Below, in pieces: positions 1 to 6,291 of a DNA stretch of 26,087 bases; position 1 is the first letter of the stretch; each line of letters opens with the position of its first letter. The position numbers were made by a program, and so were the translations under genes. The notes below the pieces were generated by a model. It had not been told where the DNA came from. It saw only the letters and a list, made by a program, of their open reading frames with translations, and did no database searches. The stretch is taken from the NCBI GenBank assembly GCA_045603745.1, contig JAZUMQ010000028.1, forward strand, positions 1-26,087, given 5' to 3'. The stretch is from RGIG995 sp045603745. GTDB lineage: Bacteria > Bacillota > Clostridia > Oscillospirales > UBA644.

Positions 1-56
1 ACTGAACAGATACATTCATTACTATAATCACGACCGGATTTCCTTGAGACTAAAAG

Positions 57-87
57 GAATGAGTCCGGTACAGTACCGGACTCATTC
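57..87. terminator. Long perfect inverted repeat, possible terminator
   Basis: A perfect 14-bp inverted repeat (57-70 and 74-87, core GAGTCCGGTA / TACCGGACTC) surrounds a 3-nt loop. No T tract follows on the plus strand. On the minus strand the stem is followed by CTTTTAG, a weak U run. It could terminate transcription arriving from the right (past spoIVB) or end a gene lying to the left of the window. The first 56 bases hold no gene that I can see. Confidence 0.4.
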
Positions 88-110
88 AACAGCAATCTAA
101 CTTGATATAA

Positions 111-404
111 TTTTGTCTAAACTTTGGGGGTCACTTCAAAATTCAGTGCTTTATTGTTCTTGCATATTTTCCTTCGCAAGATTGCGAGGACAATTTTTTC
201 TTGGAAACAATCTATCCGGAAGGGCTGGAAACTGTTCCTCAGCGGTTTGCTATTTGCCAGCGGAACGAATGGATTTTGTCTCGGTCAGATATTATAATTA
301 CACACGTTCTTTCTCCTGTGGGCAACTCTTATAAATTGAAAGTAAAAGCAGAGAAAAAAGGGAAAAGAGTAATCAATCTTACGGAATGGAAGGGTCGGGA
401 TTGA
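111..404 (+). pseudogene. 5'-truncated remnant of a SLOG/DUF1273-like protein gene
   Basis: An open frame runs from 111, just after an in-frame TAA at 108-110, to the TGA at 402-404. It has no start codon in the place where the family's N-terminal part should begin. The translation contains VLAYFP, then TIYPEGLETVPQRFAI, then RNEWILSRSD, and ends with AEKKGKRVINL. From memory, this order (VLAY..P, YPEGLE..P.RFAI..RN.W....D, A.KKGK.VINL) is that of the C-terminal half of small Rossmann-like SLOG/DUF1273-type nucleotide-binding proteins. The N-terminal half with the first Rossmann strand is missing. A TTG at 201 could start a 67-residue piece, but that would lack most of the fold. The stop codon lies inside the terminator hairpin at 390-417, so the gene end is original and the start is lost. 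Family assignment rests on motif memory, not a search. Confidence 0.6.
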
Positions 405-418
405 GCCGACCCTTTTTG
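390..418 (+). terminator. Rho-independent terminator
   Basis: GGGTCGG (392-398) pairs with CCGACCC (406-412), extended by flanking A-T pairs, and is followed by TTTTT on the plus strand. It ends the plus-strand remnant at 111-404. It sits only about 10 bp from the stop of the convergent spoIVB gene, for which its minus-strand U run is poor. Confidence 0.75.
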
Positions 419-426
419 CACTTTAT

Positions 427-1533
427 TTATGCCGCCGATTGAAGCATATTTTCGATGAAAATTCCGTAGCCCGAGGTCGGATCGTTGATCAAAACGTGGG
501 TGACGGCGCCTACCAATTTGCCGTTTTGCAAAATGGGGGAACCGGACATTCCCTGAACGATACCGCCGGTTTGTTCTAACAATGCCGGGTCGGTGACCCG
601 AATGAGCATATTTTTCGTCGGTCCTCCGAAAGCGCGGTAAATGCGGACGATTTCAATGGCGTATTCTTCGATTCCGTCGCCGTCTACGGTACATCGGATC
701 ACGGCGCTTCCTTCCCGGACTTCACTTTTGGACGCGATGGGGATCGTTTCTCGATCTTTAAGTCGACCGGCGTCCAGTTGTCCGAAAAGTCCGGTTTCGC
801 AATTTTTTACGCAACGACCCAAGGTGGGAGAGCCGAACATTCCCTGCAATTCTCCGGGAGTGCCGCAAACGCCTTTTCGCAAGTTTGTGATCTCCGCTGG
901 GTATAAATCCCCTTTCCCGACACAAAATAAGGTATCGGTATCCGGGTCGGAGATCCCGTGACCCAGGCAGCCGTATTCGCCGGTGTCGGGGATCACGTAG
1001 GTCAACGTTCCGATGCCGGCGGTGGAATCTTTGATCAAGATTCCGATCTGCCAGGTTCCGTCATCGCTTTTTCTGGGACAGACGGTGGTTTCACATTCCT
1101 TATTCCCACGAACGTAGCGCAACGTTGCGGCGTTTCCTCCGATTTGATTCAGTGCCGCGGTCATGGTCTCGTTTGCGCTGATTTTCATTTCGCCGATTTT
1201 TACGATTCGATCGCCCCGCTTCAATCCTGCTGTCCGTGCCGGATTATCGTTATTTTCATCGGTAAAACCAAGGACGATGACGCCGTCAGAGGTGAGCCGC
1301 ACCGCCACTGCGTCGCCGCCGGGAATTACTTCGGTCACTGTCGAAAAATCGGTTTTTGTCGCCGGAAGCGACAGGAATTCCGATTTTGGAAAAACCTCCG
1401 AGGTCATTGCCGCCGCCAGGGTGGATTTTGCGCTTCCTCCCGGAATCTGCGCCAACAGGAAAATTGTCGCCAGTGCCGTTGCAAAAAAACGGAATTTTTG
1501 CATATAATAATATATGCCGCGTTTGTGCTGCAT
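427..1533 (-). CDS. spoIVB: SpoIVB-type peptidase (S55 family)
   Basis: Serine protease of the S55 family. In Bacillus it is secreted from the forespore and cleaves SpoIVFA, releasing pro-sigma-K processing. The 368 residues contain, in order, a short basic N-terminus with a hydrophobic signal-anchor (about residues 15-35), a PDZ domain around 75-145 (motif GLKRGDRIVKIGE), and the peptidase domain from about 165. Likely catalytic residues are His192 in LGHGISD, Asp315 in VTDPALL and Ser330 in GIVQGMSGSPI. The nearby THVLINDPTSGYGIFIE block is typical of the family. The start at 1533 is supported by AAAGGAG just upstream on the minus strand; the Met at residue 11 is an alternative. It stands alone, divergent from ptsH, and I found no clear sigma-G promoter. 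Its presence argues for an endospore-forming lineage. Confidence 0.93.
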   Translation of the reverse strand: MQHKRGIYYYMQKFRFFATALATIFLLAQIPGGSAKSTLAAAMTSEVFPKSEFLSLPATKTDFSTVTEVIPGGDAVAVRLTSDGVIVLGFTDENNDNPARTAGLKRGDRIVKIGEMKISANETMTAALNQIGGNAATLRYVRGNKECETTVCPRKSDDGTWQIGILIKDSTAGIGTLTYVIPDTGEYGCLGHGISDPDTDTLFCVGKGDLYPAEITNLRKGVCGTPGELQGMFGSPTLGRCVKNCETGLFGQLDAGRLKDRETIPIASKSEVREGSAVIRCTVDGDGIEEYAIEIVRIYRAFGGPTKNMLIRVTDPALLEQTGGIVQGMSGSPILQNGKLVGAVTHVLINDPTSGYGIFIENMLQSAA

Positions 1534-1743
1534 TGGTATCTTCTCCTTTCCGAAAAGATAAGACCATCATTTTTTTGATGAATCTTTCCCTATCATTTTC
1601 CCTCGCGAAAAATCAAATATCCCGTTCAGAATTTGCATTCCGAGGGGAAATCAGGAAGGAGAAAAAAGCCGAATTCGGTTTCAAATCGTGCAATATTACA
1701 GAAAACCGAGAAATTGAGAAGGATTTTTTGTGTTATTTTTTGA

Positions 1744-1772
1744 TTGACATTTTTTAATTTTCGTTGTATAAT
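1744..1772 (+). promoter_or_regulatory. Sigma-A promoter for ptsH-uvrC
   Basis: TTGACA (1744-1749) and TATAAT (1767-1772) are perfect consensus boxes with a 17-nt spacer. They lie about 80 bp before the ptsH start. The rest of the 1534-1851 gap holds only AT-rich sequence and the upstream region of the divergent spoIVB gene. Confidence 0.88.
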
Positions 1773-1851
1773 ATATTTGTCGATATATAATGAAAGAAAG
1801 TATCTTTGTAGAACCTATTAAAATTCATTATCGAATACAGGAGAAACGAAA

Positions 1852-2118
1852 ATGCTGAGTAAAACTGTAAAAGTGACCAATCCCGTAGGGCTGCATGCCC
1901 GTCCCGCTACCTACTTCACCCAGAAGGCGAATGAATACAAATCTTCCGTCTCCGTGGAGAAGGACGATCGCCGTGTGAACGCCAAATCTTTGTTGGGAAT
2001 TCTTTCTTTGGGTATTACCAAGGATACGGAAATTCAGGTGATCGCCAACGGTCCCGATGAGCAGGAAGCCATTGATGGACTCGTCGCTCTGATTCAGAGC
2101 AATTTCGTCATGGAATAA
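1852..2118 (+). CDS. ptsH: HPr phosphocarrier protein
   Basis: Small phosphotransferase-system carrier that takes phosphate from enzyme I on a histidine and passes it to sugar-specific EIIA proteins. At 88 residues it has normal family length. The active-site His15 is present in GLHARPA. The regulatory Ser46, target of HPr kinase in Bacillota, is present in NAKSLLGILSLGI, so the protein could act in both sugar uptake and CcpA-type catabolite control. Having His15 argues against the Crh paralogue. The RBS is AGGAG at 1839-1843. The stop codon overlaps the uvrC start (TAATG), so the two genes are translationally coupled. Enzyme I is not next to it in this window. Confidence 0.93.
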   Translation: MLSKTVKVTNPVGLHARPATYFTQKANEYKSSVSVEKDDRRVNAKSLLGILSLGITKDTEIQVIANGPDEQEAIDGLVALIQSNFVME

Positions 2119-3893
2119 TGACCCGCGCCGAATTATTAAAAAAAGCAAATGAATTACCGGATTCTCCCGGGGTGTATACCATGTATGACACCTCGGGGGA
2201 AGTCATATACGTGGGAAAAGCGGTCAAGCTTTGCAATCGGGTCTCGTCCTATTTTCGCAATATTCCTCACGAGCCGAAAGTGGAGCGTATGATCGAGCAC
2301 GTAGATCATTTTTCGGTAATTTTGTGCGAAAACGAATTGGACGCGTTGATCACCGAGTGTAGCCTGATCAAGCGGCATAACCCTTTTTACAACATCAAGT
2401 TGAAAGATGGTCACGGTTACCCCTTTATCTGTGTTTCCTTGGTGGACGGTTGTCCAAGAGTCAAGACCGAGTACTCCCGCCCGTCCGGGGCGAGATGCTT
2501 CGGCCCTTTTGCTTATCTGCAAAATGTATCCCTGATTGTGGGGTTGCTCAATTCTGCCTATAAATTGCCTTCTTGCAATTACAAATCTCGCTCCAAACCT
2601 TGTTTGGAATACGACATGGGGCGGTGCAACGGATTTTGCGCCGGAAAAGCCGATACAGAAGAGATGAAAAAGGCTTACGATTCCATCTGCGCCATATTGG
2701 AAGGAAAGACCGACGCGATTGAGGTGGAACTGACCGCTGAAATGGAAAAAGCCGCAGAACGGCTGGATTTTGAAGAGGCGGCGCTTCTTCGGGATCGGCG
2801 GAAAGCTTTGGGCATGATCTCCAAAAAACAACGGCCGGTGATCTCTCAAAACCGCCACGCCGATTATTTCGGCTATCGCACCGGGGAAGACCGTTGCTGT
2901 ATTTTTTTGTTGCGGTTGCGCAACGGATACGTGGTGGGAGAACGGTGCGACGTCTTTGAAGAACCTTTTACTCCCGACTTGTTGCGCCAATATTTGGAGC
3001 GTTTCTATACGGAAGATACGCTGCCTCCCGGAAAAATTTATTTGCCTCAAGAATACGAATGGACGCCCCTTTTGAATCAATGGTTAAAAGGGAAGATCAC
3101 CGTTCCCACCTACGAGCAGGATCTCCGTCTCCGTGCCCTTGCGGATCGCAACGCCGGGGAACGAATGTTGCAGTATGAAGGGAAAACTGCCCGGATTCAA
3201 CGGCAATTGGACGCCTTTGCGGAATTTTCCGGTCTGCGGAAAGTGGGGTTGATGGAGGTTTACGACATCAGCCAGACCGCCGGCGCCGACGTGGTTTGTG
3301 GGAGTATTTCCGTTCGAGACGGAATTCCCGATCGGAAAAAGTATAAAAAATATCGGATTCGCCAGATCTTAGGGCGGGGCGATACGGATTATATGAAAGA
3401 AGCGGTGCAACGCCGTATTGCCCGTTATCAGGAAGGGGACGAAGGGTTTACTCCCTTGCCCGACGTGATTCTCTGCGACGGCGGATTGGCGCAAATTCAT
3501 GCCGTGGAAGAGGTCTTGCAAGAAGCGGGCATCGTCCTTCCGGTTCTGGGGTTGAAAAAAGACAGTCGCCACCGGACGAAATCCTTGGTTTTTTCCGACG
3601 GTTCGGAAAAATTGCTGGCAACCTTTCCCGAAGTCTTCTCTTTTTGCGGACGGTTGCAAGAAGAAGTTCACCGAGTCGCCATTTCTTATCATAAAAATCT
3701 GCGGCAAAAGGCGATGCAACAATCTCAACTGGAATCCATTCCCGGGGTAGGGAACGCCAAAGCCAAAGCACTGTTTTTGCATTTTAAATCCATAGATAAG
3801 GTGCGCAAGGCCTCGAAAGAGGAATTGTGCGCCGTCAAGGGTATCAAGCCCGCCCTTGCGGATCGTATTCTGCAATGGTTTGAAGAAAATTGA
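2118..3893 (+). CDS. uvrC: Excinuclease ABC subunit C
   Basis: Nucleotide excision repair endonuclease that joins the UvrB-DNA pre-incision complex and makes both incisions. The 591 residues are full length. Visible parts are the GIY-YIG nuclease domain (residues about 14-95, SPGVYTMYD and VIYVGKAVKL), a cysteine cluster C153/C162/C170/C174 with the spacing of the Fe-S cluster described in UvrC, a UVR motif (about 205-235, RLDFEEAALLRD) that binds UvrB, the RNase H-like nuclease half (YDISQT, ILCDGGLAQ) and a C-terminal helix-hairpin-helix pair (IPGVGNAKAKAL, VKGIKPALADRIL). The ATG overlaps the ptsH stop by one base. The stop overlaps the start region of the broken hydrolase gene downstream. 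Pairing with an HPr gene is notable but is probably only shared transcription. Confidence 0.97.
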   Translation: MTRAELLKKANELPDSPGVYTMYDTSGEVIYVGKAVKLCNRVSSYFRNIPHEPKVERMIEHVDHFSVILCENELDALITECSLIKRHNPFYNIKLKDGHGYPFICVSLVDGCPRVKTEYSRPSGARCFGPFAYLQNVSLIVGLLNSAYKLPSCNYKSRSKPCLEYDMGRCNGFCAGKADTEEMKKAYDSICAILEGKTDAIEVELTAEMEKAAERLDFEEAALLRDRRKALGMISKKQRPVISQNRHADYFGYRTGEDRCCIFLLRLRNGYVVGERCDVFEEPFTPDLLRQYLERFYTEDTLPPGKIYLPQEYEWTPLLNQWLKGKITVPTYEQDLRLRALADRNAGERMLQYEGKTARIQRQLDAFAEFSGLRKVGLMEVYDISQTAGADVVCGSISVRDGIPDRKKYKKYRIRQILGRGDTDYMKEAVQRRIARYQEGDEGFTPLPDVILCDGGLAQIHAVEEVLQEAGIVLPVLGLKKDSRHRTKSLVFSDGSEKLLATFPEVFSFCGRLQEEVHRVAISYHKNLRQKAMQQSQLESIPGVGNAKAKALFLHFKSIDKVRKASKEELCAVKGIKPALADRILQWFEEN

Positions 3894-4571
3894 ATGAGAA
3901 AGTCAGGAAATTCTATGAATTATCAAGCATTTACCTGATCCATTATCCCGAAAGATTTGTGGAAAATAGACCCCAACCCGTGCTGTTCGTGTTCAACGGC
4001 GCCGGGAGCCGGGGATCGAATATTGCTCCGTGCATCAATATTTGCTCCGTCAAGTTGGGTGCTCCGAATTTTCCGGAATATCCCTTTGTAACGGGCTCCT
4101 CTTTGTGATGCGGAGAATTGATTTGACTTATTTGAGCCTCTGCAAGCATTGGTTCGCTTCATCGCCTCTCAGCCTTATGCCGATCGAAAGCGCATCTATA
4201 TGATGGGCTCCAGTATGGGCGGTTACGCTACGTGGCAGTTGGCAATGAGTATGCCGGAATATTTCGCCGCCATCGTTCCTATTTGCGGGGGCGGAATGTA
4301 TTGGGAGGCCGAACGGTTAACAAACGTTCCCGTCTGGGCGTTTCATGGCGGAAAAGATACGGTGGTTTTCCCGGAAGAATCTCAAAAAATGGTGGACGCC
4401 GTTAATCAATATGGTGGAAACGCTAAATTGACGATCTATTCAGAAAACGGACACGATGCCTGGACCGATACTTTTTCCAATCCGGAAGTGTATCGATGGT
4501 TTTTGTCCCATGAAAAGGAATCCGAGGCTCCCCTTTCCGACAATCTTCGGGATCCGGAAAAATTCGGTTAA
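3890..4571 (+). pseudogene. Alpha/beta-hydrolase (esterase/prolyl-oligopeptidase-like), disrupted
   Basis: Two open segments in different frames together resemble one esterase-like alpha/beta hydrolase of about 225 residues. The first (3890-4108, TTG start overlapping the uvrC stop) carries VLFVFNGAGSRG, the usual N-terminal strand and oxyanion region. It ends at TGA 4106-4108, after which the same frame continues CGELI to a second TGA at 4124-4126. The second segment is open from 4122 in another frame (FDLFEPLQALVRFIA) and carries the nucleophile elbow GSSMGG, an Asp site in HGGKDTVV and a His site in ENGHDAW. The GAGSRG-to-GSSMGG distance (about 70 residues) is normal, so little sequence is lost: one stop plus one frameshift. 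The first TGA lies where some relatives have Trp. The catalytic half starting at TTG 4149 could still be translated, but would lack the N-terminal strands. Confidence 0.72.
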
Positions 4572-4578
4572 AAGAAAT

Positions 4579-4611
4579 CGGCAACGGAATTTTCCGTTGC
4601 CGTTCTTTTTG
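4579..4611 (+). terminator. Rho-independent terminator after the ptsH-uvrC-hydrolase unit
   Basis: CGGCAACGGAA (4579-4589) pairs with TTCCGTTGCCG (4592-4602), followed by TTCTTTTT. It lies directly after the hydrolase stop codon. It faces a second terminator of opposite polarity at 4613-4643. Confidence 0.88.
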
Positions 4612-4612
4612 T

Positions 4613-4643
4613 AAAAAACTGTGCTGCGCGAAAGCACAGCACA
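4613..4643 (-). terminator. Rho-independent terminator, minus strand
   Basis: On the minus strand GTGCTGTGC (4642-4634), loop TTTC, and GCGCAGCAC (4629-4621) form a 9-bp stem with one G-U pair. AG and six T residues (4618-4613) follow. There is no minus-strand coding gene directly upstream, which is part of the case for the RNA at 4613-4860. Confidence 0.82.
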
Positions 4644-4860
4644 AATCCCACAAGACCGTTATTTTGTTCGCCGTAACGCGGCGTTATGACTTCGTAAACC
4701 TGCTTGACAGCAGGGCGGGTAAAATCCACTCCCATGTTTTGTGCTTCCAACGTCCGCTGGGCAGAGGCGCGAAGGCAGTCTGCGGCGGGAGGCCTGCATC
4801 CCCGCATGGGAAGAGGGATTCCCTTAGTAAAGGTGTAGGTTTTAACTGAAAATCATAAAA
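4613..4860 (-). ncRNA. Candidate structured non-coding RNA, class unidentified
   Basis: No convincing gene lies in 4612-4870, yet the minus strand folds well. Read in RNA direction: ATTTT/GTT (4853-4844) can close with AAC/AAAAT (4668-4661). GGGAATCC and TTCCCATG (4823-4805) pair with CATGGGAG, GGATT and CCC (4736-4717) through small internal loops. CCTGCT-gtca-AGCAGG (4714-4699) and CGCCG-cgtta-CGGCG (4683-4669) are neat hairpins. The element ends in an intrinsic terminator (4643-4613). It could be a free-standing RNA of about 240 nt. Possible -10 boxes on the minus strand are TATGAT (4855-4850) or TATAAT near 4917, neither with a good -35. I considered 6S RNA and the raiA-type motif but cannot support either. 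RNase P, tmRNA and SRP signatures are absent. Confidence 0.5.
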
Positions 4861-4875
4861 ATCGTATCCCGCAGG

Positions 4876-4903
4876 AAAAAAGCAAGAAAAGATTTCACTT
4901 GCC
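4876..4903 (-). terminator. Probable terminator of the DUF1292 gene
   Basis: On the minus strand GCAAG and GAAA pair with TTTT and CTTGC across one mismatch, followed by six T residues. It lies about 65 nt after the DUF1292 stop codon and before the candidate RNA, so the RNA would need its own promoter or read-through. Confidence 0.65.
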
Positions 4904-4967
4904 TTCCTATTATAATATGTGCGCGTACGTGCGATATAAAACAGGAAGTTTTGGGAAAGAATCGTTC

Positions 4968-5324
4968 TTAGTTGCCACAACCGCAGTCGCAGTCTTTGTG
5001 TCCGCAACCTTCGTTTCCGCAATCGCAACCTTCGTGACCGCAGCAGCCGTCTTCCGCTTCCAGTTCGTATTCTTCTGCCTTTTGATCGAACAGAGCGGCA
5101 ACGGTGTTGAATTCGTCTTCGTCGTCTACGGTGACCAAAACGTCTTCGTCTCCGTCATCTTCCACACGAAGCATGATTACTTCCACTTCCTCTTCTTCAC
5201 CGGCTTCTGCGGGAGTCAGAAGAACGTAGGTTTTGCCTTCGTGTTCTACGGCATCGATAATTTCAAAATTGACTTCGTTGCCTTCTTCGTCGGTCAGGGC
5301 GAGAATATCGTCTCTTTCTTCCAT
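4968..5324 (-). CDS. DUF1292 family protein with cysteine-rich tail
   Basis: Small acidic protein (118 residues) of the DUF1292 family, related to YrzB of Bacillus; the function is unknown. Residues 5-75 carry the family pattern: DDILALTDEEGNEVNFEIID, then KTYVLLTPAE, then EEVEVIMLRVEDDGDED and DEDEFNTVAALFD. Residues 94-118 form a Gly/Cys/His-rich tail with eight Cys (94, 95, 100, 102, 107, 112, 114, 116) and two His (97, 109), in repeats such as GCCGHEGC and GCGHKDC. That suggests a metal-binding extension, by inference only. It has its own minus-strand promoter (TTGACA-17-TAAAAT, 5394-5366), a weak GAGGT ribosome site and a downstream hairpin terminator. It is transcribed divergently from the ribosomal cluster. 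Confidence 0.85.
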   Translation of the reverse strand: MEERDDILALTDEEGNEVNFEIIDAVEHEGKTYVLLTPAEAGEEEEVEVIMLRVEDDGDEDVLVTVDDEDEFNTVAALFDQKAEEYELEAEDGCCGHEGCDCGNEGCGHKDCDCGCGN

Positions 5325-5365
5325 GGTTTGTATACCTCGTTTCGTTGAATTTTGTTTCTGTTTCT

Positions 5366-5394
5366 ATTTTACACGAAAAACAAGGAAATGTCAA
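5366..5394 (-). promoter_or_regulatory. Promoter of the DUF1292 gene
   Basis: On the minus strand TTGACA (5394-5389) is followed after exactly 17 nt by TAAAAT (5371-5366). The start codon lies about 40 nt downstream. It diverges from the S10 promoter about 95 bp away. Confidence 0.8.
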
Positions 5395-5486
5395 CAGGAA
5401 AACAAGGGAAAAATCTGAATTTTTTAAGGAAGGGGAGAGAAATGGAAAAGTTTACAAAAAGTTCAATAGTTTTTTTGAAATTATGC

Positions 5487-5515
5487 TTGACACACGGCTC
5501 CGTGTGTGGTATAAT
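5487..5515 (+). promoter_or_regulatory. S10 supercluster promoter with palindromic spacer
   Basis: TTGACA (5487-5492) and TATAAT (5510-5515) are perfect boxes with a 17-nt spacer. Overlapping the end of -35 and filling most of the spacer is a perfect inverted repeat, ACACACGG-ct-CCGTGTGT (5490-5507). The symmetry could be a repressor or activator operator, since a dimer bound here would block or realign RNA polymerase. It is the only candidate promoter I see for the ribosomal genes downstream. Confidence 0.9.
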
Positions 5516-5704
5516 AGCAGAGCATGGCAAAGTAGGCTATGATTCCGGAGGTTGCTGAAATCCGCATTTGGGCGGCAGGTAGTTCCGGAGGAGCCGTATC
5601 CGATTTCAAATTGGATGAAACCGAACTTAGTTGATGTAAGGCGAAGTCTTTACCTCTCAGCGCACGTTTCTGACGGATTGCGCGTGGCGCAGTCTGTTCG
5701 GTCG

Positions 5705-5735
5705 ATTGGATCAGCTTGCCCTGATCCGATTTTTA
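5705..5735 (+). terminator. Attenuator-like terminator in the S10 leader
   Basis: ATTGGATCAG (5705-5714), loop cttgcc, and CTGATCCGAT (5721-5730) make a 10-bp stem with one G-U pair, followed by TTTTA. The short U run makes it a moderate terminator. GTTCGG and CCGAAC (5696-5701, 5739-5744) flank it and could also pair around it. Confidence 0.6.
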
Positions 5736-5738
5736 TGT

Positions 5739-5776
5739 CCGAACCATGAAACGCACGGCGCAGTGTTCGGTTTTTC
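5739..5776 (+). terminator. Second terminator-like hairpin in the S10 leader
   Basis: CCGAAC (5739-5744) pairs with GTTCGG (5765-5770) over a 20-nt loop and is followed by TTTTTC. The segment 5753-5770 is a near repeat of 5682-5701 (GGCGCAGT and GTTCGG in both), so CCGAAC has two possible partners. Confidence 0.45.
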
Positions 5777-5845
5777 ATCGCCCAAGTCTGATCGGATAAC
5801 TTGTCCGATCAAACTCTTCCCAAATACTTAAGGAGGCGAAAAGCT

Positions 5846-6154
5846 ATGGCAACTGAAAAAATGAGAATCCGACTGAAGTCTTACGACCATCACCTGGTCG
5901 ACCAGGCTTGTGAAAAGATCGTCGCTACCGCGACCCGCATGGGTGCAAAGGTTTCCGGACCTGTTCCCCTGCCCACGGAAAAGGAGATCATCACAATCCT
6001 GCGCGCTGTCCACAAATATAAGGACTCCCGCGAACAGTTCGAGACCCGCACTCATAAGCGCGTTATCGACATTCTCAAGCCCTCTCAGAAGGTCGTCGAA
6101 GCTCTCATGGGCATTGACCTTCCTGCAGGCGTCGAAATCGAAGTTAAACTTTAA
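5846..6154 (+). CDS. rpsJ: 30S ribosomal protein S10
   Basis: Head protein of the small subunit; as NusE it also joins the transcription antitermination complex with NusB. The 102 residues match family length and include MRIRLKSYDHHLVDQA at the N-terminus and the loop region EQFETRTHKRVIDI. The start at 5846 is set by AGGAGG at 5831-5836 and the usual MATEKMRIRLK beginning. The frame is open farther upstream, but that part lies inside the leader hairpin. It is the first gene of the cluster and is followed by an unusual 137-nt spacer before rplC. Confidence 0.97.
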   Translation: MATEKMRIRLKSYDHHLVDQACEKIVATATRMGAKVSGPVPLPTEKEIITILRAVHKYKDSREQFETRTHKRVIDILKPSQKVVEALMGIDLPAGVEIEVKL

Positions 6155-6182
6155 TTTCAATTCAGCCATGCGCGAGGAACCG

Positions 6183-6265
6183 ATGACTTGCCTCAGATGA
6201 AAGAAGTCATTCCGTACCATTATATATGGTATACGGTCAAGTTGATCTCCCTTTCCGGGATCAAC
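6183..6265 (+). promoter_or_regulatory. Three-hairpin spacer between rpsJ and rplC
   Basis: The 137-nt spacer contains three hairpins in a row: ATGACTT/AAGTCAT (6183-6189, 6204-6210), TACCAT-tatat-ATGGTA (6215-6231) and GTTGATC/GATCAAC (6241-6247, 6259-6265) with an inner CCC/GGG. None has a U tract, so they are not terminators. They may be an RNA-processing or protein-binding site controlling rplC onward. This is inference from folding only. Confidence 0.5.
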
Positions 6266-6291
6266 CAATAACCGAAAGGAGAAAAGTTAAA

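Larger units (their letters stand above)
5522..5845 (+). promoter_or_regulatory. Long structured 5' leader of the S10 operon
   Basis: About 320 nt separate the promoter from rpsJ with no credible gene. Elements in order: a TTCCGGAGG direct repeat (5543-5551, 5583-5591); hairpin ATCCGATT-tca-AATTGGAT (5598-5616); CCGAAC (5621-5626) able to pair with GTTCGG (5696-5701); a terminator-like hairpin (5705-5735); a second hairpin CCGAAC/GTTCGG (5739-5770) followed by TTTTT; and hairpin TGATCGGA/TCCGATCA (5789-5811) just before the rpsJ ribosome site. The repeated ATCCGAT, ATTGGAT, CCGAAC and GTTCGG blocks allow competing pairings. This suggests an attenuation-type control, perhaps by a ribosomal protein as in the enterobacterial S10 leader (L4), but the ligand is unknown. 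Confidence 0.7.

Noticed and set aside
4106..4126. Possible recoding of TGA as Trp in the broken hydrolase gene
   Set aside because: uvrC, rplD and other genes here end in TGA as a true stop, and reading through would still leave a frameshift, so ordinary decay is simpler.
4664..4849. Short open frames on both strands through 4568-5028
   Set aside because: They cross terminator hairpins and the helices of the candidate RNA, lack ribosome sites and have compositions unlike protein-coding genes in the window.
4911..4917. TATAAT near 4911-4917 as the promoter of the minus-strand RNA
   Set aside because: The run is nearly symmetrical and has no good -35 at 17 nt on either strand, and a transcript from it would start just before a terminator-like hairpin. 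Left undecided, not annotated.
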